Source of the DNA: Clavaria fumosa
Taxonomy: Eukaryota > Basidiomycota > Agaricomycetes > Agaricales > Clavariaceae
Assembly: GCA_951802425.1 (NCBI GenBank)
Contig: OX637795.1
Coordinates: forward strand, 186,001 to 250,000
Direction: 5' to 3'
DNA length: 64,000 nt
Below the pieces are notes generated by a model, which was not told where the DNA came from, ran no database searches, and saw nothing but the letters and a program-made list of their open reading frames with translations. The translations under genes and the position numbers were made by a program. Shown piece by piece: positions 22,080-32,233 of the stretch. The first letter of the stretch is position 1. Each line of letters begins with the position of its first letter.

Positions 22080-22343
22080 TGTTGGATTGATTAATGTGGA
22101 AAGTCAATCACAACAGGGATGAGACACTCTGATCAGATGACCTCTGAGTACACCATGTGACCAAGTCAAGGAATGACCTCTGAGTACATCATGAGTGACC
22201 AAGTCAGCATCAGATATCTGTCCCCCTCATTGAACTATAATGTAGACCATGTAGCTCAGTGGTTAGAGCACCCACCATGTGTTTGGGAGGTCCTAGGTTC
22301 AAACCCCAGTGTGGTCACCCTTTTATGAAACATCACATCAACA
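22080..22343 (+). mobile_element. 264-bp TG...CA insertion with a tRNA-like module, in the hAT dimerisation exon
   Basis: Flanked by GTACC duplications (22075-22079, 22344-22348). Without it, codons for Thr-Gln-Tyr-Pro-Ile-Leu join cleanly. The ends TGTTGGAT and ATCAACA are short inverted repeats typical of an LTR, which suggests a solo LTR or tiny LTR-like element. Unusually it contains a tRNA-like segment with Pol III A and B boxes. A tRNA-derived SINE is the alternative. Confidence 0.72.
22245..22317 (+). ncRNA. tRNA-like sequence (degenerate), not a functional tRNA
   Basis: A 7-bp acceptor stem forms (GACCATG with TGTGGTC, two G-T pairs). The D stem (GCTC/GAGC) and T arm around GGTTCAAACCC (one mismatch) also form. 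The anticodon stem has a mismatch and position 33 is A rather than T, so decoding is unlikely. A box TAGCTCAGTGG and B box GGTTCAAACCC are intact, so Pol III transcription is possible. Confidence 0.6.
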
Positions 22344-23021
22344 GTACCCTATCCTTGCACGCATTGCGAGGGACTATTTAGCTATTCAGGGCTCTGCCAT
22401 GCCGTCTGAGCGGGCATTTTCTAATGCCTCACTAACTGATACTAAGCAGCGCAGTCGGCTGACACCTGAGGTATTTGAGGCGCTCCAACTCTTGAAGAGT
22501 GCATACCGTAATGGCCATATGTCCGCGATAGAGGATGCTGAGAAACATTATCAGACAGTTATGAATGCTGGAGGGAGTGTGGATGGTGATACAGAGGGCC
22601 CGGTTATTGATAATTTGTAGCTACAACTCATGTAGCTAGCAAAGGGTTCGGTTCATGGTTCAGACCTTAGATGAACCTGAACCGGACCCTTTTTTCGGTT
22701 CTAAAAAGTTCAGTTTGAAGTTCAGCCAAAAGTGAGAACCGGATGCAAAGTCCGGTCTCAGGTTCAGAAAAATCAGGCCTGAACCGGACTTAACCGGACT
22801 GCGGCATCCCTACATATACTCTCAACACACTTCCATGACATCATGAGCTTCCTGCTTGTATATAATCATGGCTTCTTCACTCAATTTCCAACCCCCCCCA
22901 TAATCGCTACACCGAAGTCGCTACACCATAGTCGCTACACCGAACTTGAAGTCGCTACATCGTCGCGCTACCCACCCTCCTCTCCCTGTTCTATTTTGAT
23001 GGTTGGTGTCTCTTGTGCAGA

Positions 23022-23165
23022 GGGTAGTCCTGTCACTCCCCCGGCACACCCAGCTAGGGCTCGGACAGCATCGCCCGACCCAGGCTCACCCGTATTTAGA
23101 CACTAGCTTATCAATATAGAACCCTCTCATAAGTCCTCATCCTGGCCTGAGTGCAGTGCCAAGAC
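23022..23165 (+). repeat. B2 repeat, right end of the Ngaro-like element
   Basis: 144 bp nearly identical to B1. The sequence after GTGCCAAGAC departs at 23166, marking the element boundary. A 51-bp spacer (22971-23021) separates A2 and B2. Confidence 0.9.
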
Positions 23166-23615
23166 TATCGTTGTTACATTTTGTGACTTCTGTGACTATT
23201 ATATGACTATCTCAGCCACAAGAGTTCTGAGTTTAGTAAATGCTCAACCCTGAGCACTAGCGCTGCAGCCGAACAGGCCCTTACAGCATCAGATCAAGCT
23301 CAAGATGAAACTAGCCGAATGAATGCATCTGACAAGGGGGCTTAACTCCAAAATCTTTGGGATTCTGTGAAACGTTCATGAAATTGTATATAAATAATTG
23401 TCAGTGCATCCAAAAGTAGTAGTTAAATTTTGTTTTCCGCTGATATTTGTTGTAACCGAACACATGACAGTTCCGAGATCCGACTTTACCTAATTAGGAA
23501 GGCTTGTGGCACCTCTCCTGCCACGAAATTTGCTTTCAATTCTCCAAACGGCTGTTGTTTTTCACTGGATTTTAAAAAGATACTGAATAACCTTACACAA
23601 ACCATGGTATCCTAC
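23166..23615. other. unassigned sequence right of the Ngaro-like element
   Basis: No continuation of the Harbinger transposase from the left flank could be read. No gene, RNA or repeat is supported. Confidence 0.5.
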
Positions 23616-23945
23616 TCAAAAGTCAAGCATTACAAGGAAGAGGAGGTCAACCCGGATGAGCTTTCTAACCTCTTGGAAACTATCCTCCAAAAAAAGCCAT
23701 TCCAATGGTAGCTTGAAGCGTTTCGTTATATGTACCTCGGCGTCATGAGCAGCAGTTGCTTCAGCCACTTTCCGGGCCTCTGCCATCTTTGCCTTGTTGG
23801 CAGCACACTGATTCTGAATAATCTGTAAGTCCACCTTGGATTCTGGGTTGAATACACGTCGAACACGCTTCACACGAGGCCCAGAGAGATTGGAGAATAT
23901 AGGAGGAACATTCTCGTCACCAGCCTTGCGCTTTGGGGCAGCCAT
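23616..23945 (-). CDS. hypothetical protein, start of a gene (uncertain)
   Basis: From ATG 23945: a short Lys/Arg-rich start (MAAPKRKAGDENVPP), a basic patch (RVKRVRRVF) and an Ala/Lys-rich helix with coiled-coil character. A GTACAT donor-like site after codons for AAHDAE suggests that the true first exon ends there and the rest of the open frame is intronic. The family is not recognised. The CACTA-like element lies 36 bp upstream of the ATG and probably separates it from its promoter. Confidence 0.4.
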   Translation of the reverse strand: MAAPKRKAGDENVPPIFSNLSGPRVKRVRRVFNPESKVDLQIIQNQCAANKAKMAEARKVAEATAAHDAEVHITKRFKLPLEWLFLEDSFQEVRKLIRVDLLFLVMLDF

Positions 23946-24155
23946 AACACGAAACAACACGACGCGATGCTGAGTACACACACGACGGACAAATAGCTGT
24001 CCAGTCGCTGCACCACATGTCATGTCCAGTTACATGACCAGTTACCTGACCAGTTAGTTGACCAGTCACTTTGTGTGACAACCTGTCACGTGTGTCACGA
24101 CTCACGCAGTAGCCCGACCTCTGCAACTGAAGCCCTGCATCCGCTTTCTGCCTCA

Positions 24156-26143
24156 ATGACCAATGGCCAGCCCTCCTATCCACCATCTATACTTGGCTCT
24201 CTTGAGGCCATTGATCCTCAGCTTTTGGCAGCACTCAAAAACATGGTCCAATCCAAGATGAATGAAACTGAACAAGCCTATTGTCAGGAACTCCAGGCTC
24301 GTGATGAGGCTTGGCAGAGACATGAGCAAGAGTTCCAGGCTCACGAGGTGGCCTTCCAGGCCAAGCTTCAGGTCTTGTCTGATGAACTTGAGGCTGCAAA
24401 GTCCCGGTATGTTATCTGTTTTCAGCTGGTATCTGGCTGCACCTGATGCCCTTCAGGAACTCGAACACTGTGACGATGGGGGAAGAGTCAACTACGGACT
24501 CACCTGAAGCCCAAATCTATAGCCGCAAGCCATCGGAGGCACCTCCTATGCAGGGTGCAGCCAGTACTCAAGTCTGTTGCCGCCTGCATGTGCCAGTTCC
24601 TGACTCAGCCCCTGCGCGAAACCTTCGATCATCAAAGCATCCTACCGCCAAAAAAACATCGACAGCTCTGGCTTTAACCGCTGAAAAGCTGCCAAGAAGC
24701 CATGCAAATACCAGGGAGGGCTCACCATCCCCTGTGACACCGAAGAAGGATCGGCCAGTTGCGAAACCGGCCAGCCATTTGCACCGTATCTTACCCTCAG
24801 AGGTGCCAGATGATGTCAGAGGGCTCCAGGTGCATCTCCTCATCTGTTTCCTGATTGCCAAAACATACTCACAAACAAATACCGATAGAGAGCAATGAAT
24901 CTTCATATCCGTGTTCTCTGGGGCCTCCTTGATCCGAAGGAGGTCCCTAAAAACCCTCCTAATGAAATACTAGTTACCTTTGCGGACCGTTTCTCAACAG
25001 AGACATCCCTTTACCAGTGTCGGGAAGGGCCACTGCTTATCCCATTGTCTCTGATGCAGATTGGTTCCTCTGTCTCCATTACCGACCGTGGACAGATTGC
25101 TATTCAAGTTCGTCAGGTAGAAGAACACATGCTAGAGTACATACAAGCCTGCCTTGCAAGGTTTGGTTTGATTTGCTGGTGCCCTGATCTCTGCCAGACT
25201 CCATATGCATTGTACAATGCGGCTTGCCGAGTTATTGCGCTCGACACATTCAAACAAGCTCTCGTTTCGCATGCGTATGCCCACATGAAGCCAAATACAA
25301 CATATGCGAAGGATATGACCCTGTTGATCCGTCTATATGATCACTTCGTACACCATTACCTGTATTTGCATTACAAGAAGGATTGTAGGAATCCTGGCAG
25401 TGTCAAAGCTGCAGTCGAGGCTAGTCCTCAATATCGTGGACGCACCCGAGTGCGTACTTCATTTACAAATTTGATGTACAATTACTAACATGATTTCCTT
25501 GGTCTAGCTTGCTGGTGCTCGTCTTGCCTTCCTCAAGGAGAATAATTACCCACAGCGTTACCATGATCTTGTAGACTCCAAAGCCACTTCAGATGATGAG
25601 CCTGATCCAAATGGCTCAAAGGTTTATCACATCAAAAAGCGACTGGAGCGTTCAGCAGAGGTGGAAGTCTGGATCCGACTACTTGATAAGAAGAGGGAGG
25701 AAGATGCGTGTCGGGACCCATCAAAAAGATGGCGTGAGCGTGTGCGCATTGTCCCAGAAAACCAGAAGAACACCGAATTCTTGGCCCTTCCCCTTGGAAT
25801 GCCAATTGATTACTATGATCCAGACTTCTTCAATAGCTTGCAACCACGACTTCGAAGCTGCATTGCAACTACAAAAGTTGCCCTCCTGCCAGATGCCACT
25901 CAAGCCTTTGCCCGTCTTCCAGATGAAAGACTCAGTGACAAGAGGTTTGCGGAGAAGTATGCAGGTTCTATTTTGGCAAAGTATCATCTGGCTGACAAGG
26001 GTGAGGATGATGCGGCTGAGGAGGAGGAGGAATGGAATCTGGATGAAGATGAAGAAATGCCCGATTATGGTGATGAAGACTGGTTGGATGAGGATATGGT
26101 TGGAAAGCGCCAGCAACTTGTGGCACATCTCACTGACACTTAG
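24156..26143 (+). CDS. multi-exon gene of unknown function inside the CACTA-like element
   Basis: Exon 1 24156-24406 encodes a Gln/Glu-rich coiled coil (DEAWQRHEQEFQAHEVAF). Intron 24407-24456 (GTATGT...CAG, 50 nt) keeps frame into exon 2 (to about 24830), which is Ser/Pro/Lys-rich. After an intron ending near 24890, exon 3 (to about 25449; HIRVLWGLLDPKEVP, YALYNAACRVIAL) is joined by an intron GTGCGT...CTAAC...CTAG (about 25450-25507). Exon 4 (LAFLKENNYPQRYH, SDDEPDPNGSKVYHIKKR, LPLGMPIDYYDPDFFN, DERLSDKRFAEKY) ends in an acidic tail and a stop at 26143. From memory, similar multi-copy uncharacterised proteins exist in Agaricomycetes; a search is needed. No frame break was seen, so the gene may be expressed. 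Confidence 0.65.
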
Positions 26144-27500
26144 CACAAAGTAGTCACAATGTGTCTGTAGAGATGTTGGGAGTACATACAATGAGTACAT
26201 ACAAACAAAGAGGTCATATCACTTCTGGTTGCAATGCAAATTGCAAACTATCATTGTCCCTACTTTAATGCCAAATGTACTAGATGGACGGTTATAGTAT
26301 GCAACATGACCTATTGGCAGCGGCACCACATGCGAGCTGCATAGCACCTCCTCCTCGCTGTGGCGGTTTCTCAAGGGTGCCGCTGTTGTGCTCGCCGCTT
26401 CCTTGGTGGTGTAGGAGGCAATGGGCGGGTGGTGCATGAGCGCCACTGCCAGGGGCGAGGTCGAGAGTGCCGAGGATAGAGATGCAGTTGCCGATAACCC
26501 AGATGCAGTTGGCACACATGCCCGAGGGCATCATCGGCGTCACAAAAGCCGTGGCCATAGCCGGCGTTGCAACCGCAGGCGAGAGCGATGGGACCCCGCG
26601 CGGTGCGAAAGCACAGTGTTGCCCATCCACTGGCGCATGGGCCCGAAGAACCAGTCGAGGCGCTGAACCTCCTGTGACGACAGCATGGGTGTGAGGAGCA
26701 GTTCTGGCAGGGTTGTTGTTGAGGAAGACGACACGAGCGACATGCCGCCCATGAGCATTGCTGTCGGGAGCGACGATGCCATCCGCATAGGTGTGCGCCG
26801 GGTCCCGTCAAAAACACCGCCGGCACCTGCGCTGCTACTGCTTCCACCACCTCTGCTGCGCAAGAAGCACCGTGCCATCGGCATGGGCTCAGATGGCATG
26901 GGCGGTGTCGGGCTCAGGTGCTGCCGTTGTATCCCCAAGCCGCCCTCCAGATGGTGACCTGCACGCACCGTCAACTCCACAAAAGGTTCCACAAAATCCT
27001 CACCTGTCTGGTGTCACCGCCACCATTACCGAGCGGTCTCCTATAAGTTCAACAATATATTTGTCAGTCCATTTCGCAAGAGCAGGCAGTTTGAAACCTT
27101 GCCGAGAGTCAGTGGCAACAGTCAAACACCGAGTCATGTCTGGAAACAGCACCTTTGATCAACATGGGCCTAGAGATGTGAACAAGCTGCAGAAATTGAA
27201 GCATGCTTGGAGGTCTGAACGCTCAGTCGACTTGGCACAGCGCTGGCAGTGGGCATCGCTCACAGGCGGGTCTGCAATTGTGGTTGTGTTGGTTGCAGAG
27301 GCAGAGGCAGAGTTGGGGCACCTACTCATTGTTGTTCTCGCAGTATTGGGCTGCTAAGTGCAGGCCTGCCGTCAGGGCGAGCAATTCGCGCGATATGTAA
27401 CATGTAACGTGTGACATGTCCAGGCGACTGGTCAACTAACTGGTCAGGTAAATGGACATGACATGTGGCGCAACGACTGGACAGCTATTTGTCCGTCGTG
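26144..27500. other. right part of the CACTA-like element, GC-rich core
   Basis: A GC-rich block (26330-26960) has long open frames on both strands, none with a recognisable domain. The minus-strand frame 26992-26540 is the most protein-like, but I cannot support a gene. The last 150 bp hold subterminal repeats and the right terminal inverted repeat. Confidence 0.45.
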
Positions 27501-27841
27501 ACAGGAGGGCAGCGAAATTCGGCATAGCCACAGATACCATTTTAGGCATAATCGGATTTCGGAACCTCTCATGTGTTCAGTTTCAACAAATTGGTACCAG
27601 TCCCGATACGTACTATTCCAACATCACACATAAACGCAACTGAGGCCCTTCCTCCCTCAACCACTTAGCCACTATTACATACAAGAATAGTACCTAGCGA
27701 GACTGGTTACGAGTCTATTTTCCCATTGAACCTAACTTTAAAGTTATAAATTGCCGGAGTGTCAAAGACAAGAAAACACGGTATTTGAACAGACAGATAA
27801 CTACAGGAAGAAAAATAAATTACAAGACAGTTCATAAACCA

Positions 27842-29427
27842 TCAAGACAAATACGCCCGCAGCGTACTCTCAACAGTTTGACAAGCAAGGTCTTTCAGTT
27901 CCGCCGGGGTTAGGCAACTGCTACTTTGTTTCGTTGTGTATGCTGAGTAGCGTGGAATGGAACGGACGCTAAGAACAGTGGCATGAGCACTCCGTACCAG
28001 GACTTACGAAAAACCTCACCTCTTGGTTAAAAGTTCTAGAGCCTCAGTAGATCTAATTTCCATGTCTTCGATAGTGGTGACTTTTTCCATAAACTTCTGG
28101 CGGCATTCCTCCGCAATGCGTAGTGCAAGTTCCCATCCTTCCGTTGATTTCCGTGGGCGTTTCCCCTTGGCGGATTGGTCCAACGCCTGCAAATAGTCAA
28201 TGTATGTCACGCCAATAAACAATTTTCAAGTTTACATCAGTTTTAGAAGGTGGTAGCGTTGTTCGGACCGAAGAACCAACGCCACTGAACTAAGGTTAGG
28301 TATTAGTAGCGTCGTGATTATGGTCAATAAAGCAACCGACGTCTCCTCCGGCAGCCCTTTTCTTGCTCTTTTCGACTGTCGCACGCAGCCCCTCGATGAA
28401 GGCGGATAATACAAGGCCAAAAATCTTATTGGTAACTGAAATTTAGCTGTATAAGCTTTCAGAAACTTTTACGAAACAGGGCACATACCATGTATCATAC
28501 CTGATGAGAAACCGTCTCGTAGCGTCTCGACGAAGATCTCTTCGTCTCGACAGAATGTGTTGGATATGGGATCGTAAGAGTAAAAGGCAAACCGAGTCAG
28601 GTTTGTGAGAACTCCGTAGACACGCAATCCTTCAAAATTAGCTTGTTTATTCACTTTGGCAGCGGCTGTATAATGCTCAATATGTGTAGACATACTTCAA
28701 GGGCTTGAGGACGCACATAGGAACTCTAGAAAAAGTTGAGCCAAATTGTTACCGGATGGCTTGTCCAACTTCACCTCGATAACGAAAAAGAGTATTCCCC
28801 CAATCATAATGACCTGCGAAGCTTCGCATCAATAACCTTCGAATAGTTAGACGCGGATCTTACTTCATGTTCGACTTCGCCACCAGTTGCGAATGCATTG
28901 GCCGGCATAGCCTCCTCTGGCTTGTCAATGACTCGGCCATGGAAGACGGCCAGTATGGGTACGATATACTGCGAAAATAAACGGAGTCCAGAAATGCAGG
29001 TACCTCAGTATCATTTACGTACCGGGTCCAGGATTCTAACTCTAGATTCCTCTCTTGTCTGTTCCACCACCTCTTGATAAACGTCTTGCGCGCGCCATGA
29101 ATTTTCGAAGACAGCCTTATGGAACGATGGTGGAAGTTGATAAACAGGAGTGTCAAAGTGTTCGAGCTCGAGATAGCTAGGGTTTTCAGAGAGACCGGAT
29201 CGCGCAGCAAAATCGATCCATTTCGCTGTAGAGAAGGATGGGAGTTCGGTTCGAGCCTTCTTGATACTTTTGTTGTCGATATTGCTTTTGTTGATGATCA
29301 GGCTTACGATCCGGATGAGTTGTTCCTTGTCAACCTCGAGGAGCTTCTGCATCCAGTGATCGTCGTTGATACCGGCTGCCTGAATGGCGGTTTCGACGTT
29401 GGCATCCTCTGCTGGTCGTTTGGGCAT
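27842..29427 (-). CDS. intron-rich gene with an ExK nuclease-like core
   Basis: Start ATG 29427 (MPKRPAEDANVET). Exons readable on the minus strand: 29427-29023 (QDVYQEVVEQTREESRVRILD), 28968-28864 (PILAVFHGRVIDKPEEA) and 28813 to about 28740 (GGILFFVIEVKLDKPSGNNL). Further exons are about 28670-28488 (NFEGLRVYGVLTNLTRFAFYSYDP), about 28431-28330 (IFGLVLSAFIEGLRATVEKSKKR), 28186-28020 and 27968-27842 (stop). Introns are near 50 nt with GTACGT, GTAAGA, GTATGT or GTGAGG donors. The beta-strand ExK (VIEVK), followed by a Gln-containing helix (NLAQLFLEL), resembles a PD-(D/E)XK nuclease core. An upstream acidic residue could be E or D in the preceding exon. All exons join in frame where checked, so this looks like a live gene. 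One intron near 28190-28330 is uncertain. The biological role is unknown. Confidence 0.68.
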
Positions 29428-29994
29428 GGCGTGTCACAAGTTTGCGTATGGCCATGCCAACATGATGATGATGCGCCTTGTTTGGACGCGCGGCTTCACA
29501 CGCCACTTTAACGAAGGCGACGCTGTCTTATTCCTCCTTGACGAATATCTATAACGACTATTGCTACTCGATTCCTCAATCTCACCAGCGACACTTTCTT
29601 AATCTTATAGCTTGTATCATCATTAAAACTCATTTCCTAATCAAGTCGGACATCCAACTTTTCATTTCCAGCACAGAACAGAGCTTGTGTCTGTATCTCT
29701 TCTCAGCTTCATGATAGGCAAGGTAATAGTCTTATTCTCCATCTGCTCTTTTTTTTGTGATTTTATTTCATTTATTTTCCAGCATTAGTCTGCTCTCCCA
29801 TTGTTCAACTGACTCACCTACCTAACTTCAACCTCCCTCGAATCTGCGAAATAATGACAACAGATGGTGGTCTCACACATAGTTCAGTCAGATATTGTAG
29901 TATATAACTACATACCAGATGCTGCATATCCCATGTATATAACACAGTACCAGATTCTGCTGGAGATATCTGTATCCTTAGTATAATACAAGTC
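29428..29994. other. unassigned sequence between the ExK gene and the minisatellite
   Basis: Should contain the promoter of the minus-strand gene starting at 29427. No further feature is recognised. Confidence 0.5.
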
Positions 29995-30471
29995 CACCAG
30001 AGGATATCCCTCTCCAGTATGAGACCTGTCCAGCAGAGGGATATTAGGATATCCCTCTCCAGTATGAGACCCATCCAGTGGAGATATTAGGATATCCGTC
30101 TCCTGTAAGAGACCTGTCCAGCGGAGATATTAGGATATCCTTCTCCTGTAAGAGACATGTCCAGTGGAGACATAAGGATATCCTTTTCATGCATGAGACA
30201 TGTCCAGTGGAGATATAAGGATATCCTTCTCCTGTAAGAGACATGTCCAGTGGAGACATAAGGATATCCTCTTCATGCATGAGACATGTCCAGCAGAGAT
30301 ATAAGGATATCCTTCTCCTGTATGAGACATGTCCAGCAGAGATATAAGGATATCCTTTTCATGCATGAGACATGTCCAGCGGAGATATAAGGATATCCTT
30401 CTCCTGTATGAGACATGTCCAGTGGAGACATAAGGATATCCCTCTCCTGTATCAGACATGTCCAGCAGAGA
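29995..30471. repeat. 43-bp minisatellite, left block (about 11 units)
   Basis: Units of 43 bp carry GGATATCC and GAGACATGTCCAG, with the variable middle CTTTTCATGCAT, CTTCTCCTGTA or CTCTCCAGTA. As 43 is not a multiple of three, all frames cycle through the same peptide motifs, which explains the long chance frames. Confidence 0.93.
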
Positions 30472-30479
30472 CATAAGGA

Positions 30480-32225
30480 TAGTGCAGTCGAAGTTTGGTT
30501 CTGAACTGGTCACTGAACCTGAACTTTGGTTCAGTTCTCAGATGTTCAGTCCTAAGTTCAATGGCTTCACAGAACTGAACTTGCAGTTCAGTTCTGGGTT
30601 CATAATGGACTGATATTGGTGAACAGGTTCAGATAGGTTCGAACATGTTCGAACCATGTAATTACTAAGGCTAATCAAAGATGCTCGTGCTAGCACTAGA
30701 CATCTGCATCTCTGCCAGAGCATGAATCTGAGGATGACAATAAGTAAACAAGGACCACTGCACTGACAACACCACCAACAATTGAGGAGCTGTGTGATTT
30801 ATGAGAGGGTGCTGAGGAGGAGGACACTGTTGGTGAGGATGGTGGTGGTGACATTGTCTGCATGACAGCCATGTTTGGGCTGTTGAAACAATGAGTGTGT
30901 TGCCTAGAAGTGACTCACAAAACATCACAGAGATCAAGATCTTGGCCATCATCATGCACAACCAAAGGTGCCAAATTCTCACTCCATGTTCACCCTGTTC
31001 GCGCTGAGGTGCCACAGCCCAGGAGCCAATGCAGAACATGTATTGCTAGAAGATGTGATGCATGATACCAGGCAAAGGTGCAGTGGACATAATTGGGAGG
31101 ACACTGATACAGTAATTTGACATCTTGAATGAAATGTTTTGTGTTCAGTGTTCGAACCTGTTCAAAACCGAACTGAACCCCTTAGAACCTGTTCAAAAAA
31201 GTCCAGTCCCAAGTTCACACACATGCAAGGACTGAACTGAAGTTCAGTCCTCAGTTTACAAAAAATGGCCAAGAACCGGTGTAAGGATAATGTGTTGTTT
31301 AACCATGGAAACACGACAGATATCGACTATCCGGATATTTTTGCATCCAAAACATTTATGTCTGATACAATCTGATAACAATCTGATACTATCCGACGAC
31401 ATCTGGAACATCCGACAAATGTCCGATATCGGCCTCTCCGATCTTCAATCCCCCATGATGATCACAGCCCGCAGGTCACACACACTGCCCACGCCTTTCT
31501 ATTTCATCACTCCAGCATGGTCAGCGCTCGACATACTCACTATTCCATTCCCATTCCTTTATTTCATATACCATGCTGTAAATTTCATATTGTGATCCCT
31601 TTCAACCATTCAATCGTTTAAACGTTTCAAACCCTTTGCAGTACTTTGTCCATTGTTCCTAGTACCCCTTTGCTGTACCAGCCCCACTTTCCTTCTTTTA
31701 TGAGCGGTCCGGACATATATTAGTTATCGGACATTTCATTCCTCCGATCCGCATGATTCCATTATGGATTATGACCCCTACATGACCTTGTACATGATGT
31801 CGCATTGCCTTCTGTAGCTTCCAGACATTTCCGTAGAACTGGATATGCTGTACTTAGAAAAATGTATATAAGTACATACCGGGCTCTATGGGAATCAAGC
31901 TTTTGGACCGTCATCATCTTGCTTTGATCTCGAAAAAGCCCACCCTTCGTTGTATCCCTCGATCTGCTGGCCTTCGTCGTCGCCGGCACCTCGAACTTTC
32001 GATCCAGACATCGGACCCTATCAGATCCAACACTGGACACTCCGGACAATGTATACTCTCACTTTCTGAACCTTTTACAACTTAACCTCTATATCCTCTG
32101 AAGTTCTGTTTAGTGTCCCAGTCATGTAAACAAGACCCCCTGAAGAACCAGGCTGCGAACACCTAGTTGCAGCCAACACCAGTTCAGCCTACTACACCGG
32201 CCTGAACTGAACTTCGACTGCACTA
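30480..32225. mobile_element. non-autonomous hAT element inside the minisatellite
   Basis: Starts TAGTGCAGTCGAAGTT and ends AACTTCGACTGCACTA, flanked by the 8-bp duplication CATAAGGA (30472-30479, 32226-32233). The duplicated octamer is part of the minisatellite unit itself. Subterminal GGTTCAG/CTGAAC repeats are abundant. No transposase is recognised. Excluding the 917-bp insertion it is about 825 bp. A related right end occurs at 55236. Confidence 0.92.
31280..32196 (+). repeat. solo-LTR-like insertion (917 bp) in the hAT element
   Basis: Begins TGTAAGGATAATG, ends CCTACTACA, and is flanked by CCGG (ACCGG if the terminal A is shared). TATATAAGT near 31865 would be a promoter box. Removing it joins hAT subterminal sequence smoothly. 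No coding sequence inside is recognised. Confidence 0.6.
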
Positions 32226-32233
32226 CATAAGGA

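Larger units (their letters stand above)
21490..22620 (+). pseudogene. hAT transposase, C-terminal exons
   Basis: Exons can be read as WYRKTDDTDVYFICL (to about 21592) and ALDPNWKLAYTEEEWDQKFY (about 21643-21730). Next is an exon from about 21778 to 22012 with DELRAYLDAPLE, and then KHATQY-PILARIARDYLAIQGSAMPSERAFSNA. The last is the hAT dimerisation domain. Introns have GTAAGT, GTATGT and GTAAGT donors and are 45-60 nt. The N-terminal BED finger and most of the catalytic core are absent. The final exon is broken by the 264-bp insertion at 22080-22343. Confidence 0.85.
20776..22812 (+). mobile_element. hAT element, defective, in A2
   Basis: Starts TAGGGATGCCGTGG, ends CTGCGGCATCCCTA, and is flanked by the 8-bp duplication CATATACT (20768-20775, 22813-22820). 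Subterminal regions are packed with GGTTCGG/GAACCGG-like repeats on both sides (20790-20940 and 22645-22800), likely transposase-binding sites. It keeps only the C-terminal half of a transposase, so it is non-autonomous. Confidence 0.93.
20647..22970 (+). repeat. A2 repeat of the Ngaro-like element, split by a hAT element
   Basis: A2 is 20647-20775 plus 22821-22970 (counting one copy of the target duplication) and matches A1. The hAT element 20776-22812 lies between. Confidence 0.9.
10265..23165 (+). mobile_element. Ngaro-like tyrosine-recombinase retrotransposon with split direct repeats
   Basis: The order A1 (10265-10545), gag, RT/RNase H, tyrosine recombinase, B1 (20505-20648), A2 (20647-22970), B2 (23022-23165) is the split-direct-repeat layout of Ngaro/PAT-type YR elements. 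No target-site duplication is apparent, as expected for recombinase-mediated insertion. Two later insertions expand it: a copia element in RNase H and a hAT element in A2. Without them and their target duplications it would be about 6.0 kb, a normal size for the group. The coding parts are frameshifted. Confidence 0.88.
23981..27500 (+). mobile_element. CACTA-like DNA transposon carrying a host-like gene
   Basis: Terminal inverted repeats begin CACGACGGACAAATAGC and extend about 50 bp (with CCACATGTCATGTCCA). A 3-bp ACA duplication flanks the element (23978-23980, 27501-27503). CAC ends with 3-bp duplications fit the CMC/EnSpm superfamily, which in Agaricomycetes includes Plavaka. Subterminal copies of GACCAGTTA-like motifs occur near both ends. 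No DDE transposase is recognisable inside, so this copy is probably non-autonomous. Confidence 0.8.

Noticed and set aside
22245..22317. Functional tRNA gene
   Set aside because: Mismatch in the anticodon stem, A at position 33 and location inside a mobile insertion.
10265..23165. DIRS-1-type element with inverted terminal repeats
   Set aside because: The end repeats are direct and split (A1, B1, A2, B2), and no methyltransferase domain was seen; Ngaro/PAT layout fits.
26292..26992. GC-rich minus-strand protein genes in the CACTA-like element
   Set aside because: Three overlapping frames of similar length with no domain; GC-rich composition alone explains them.
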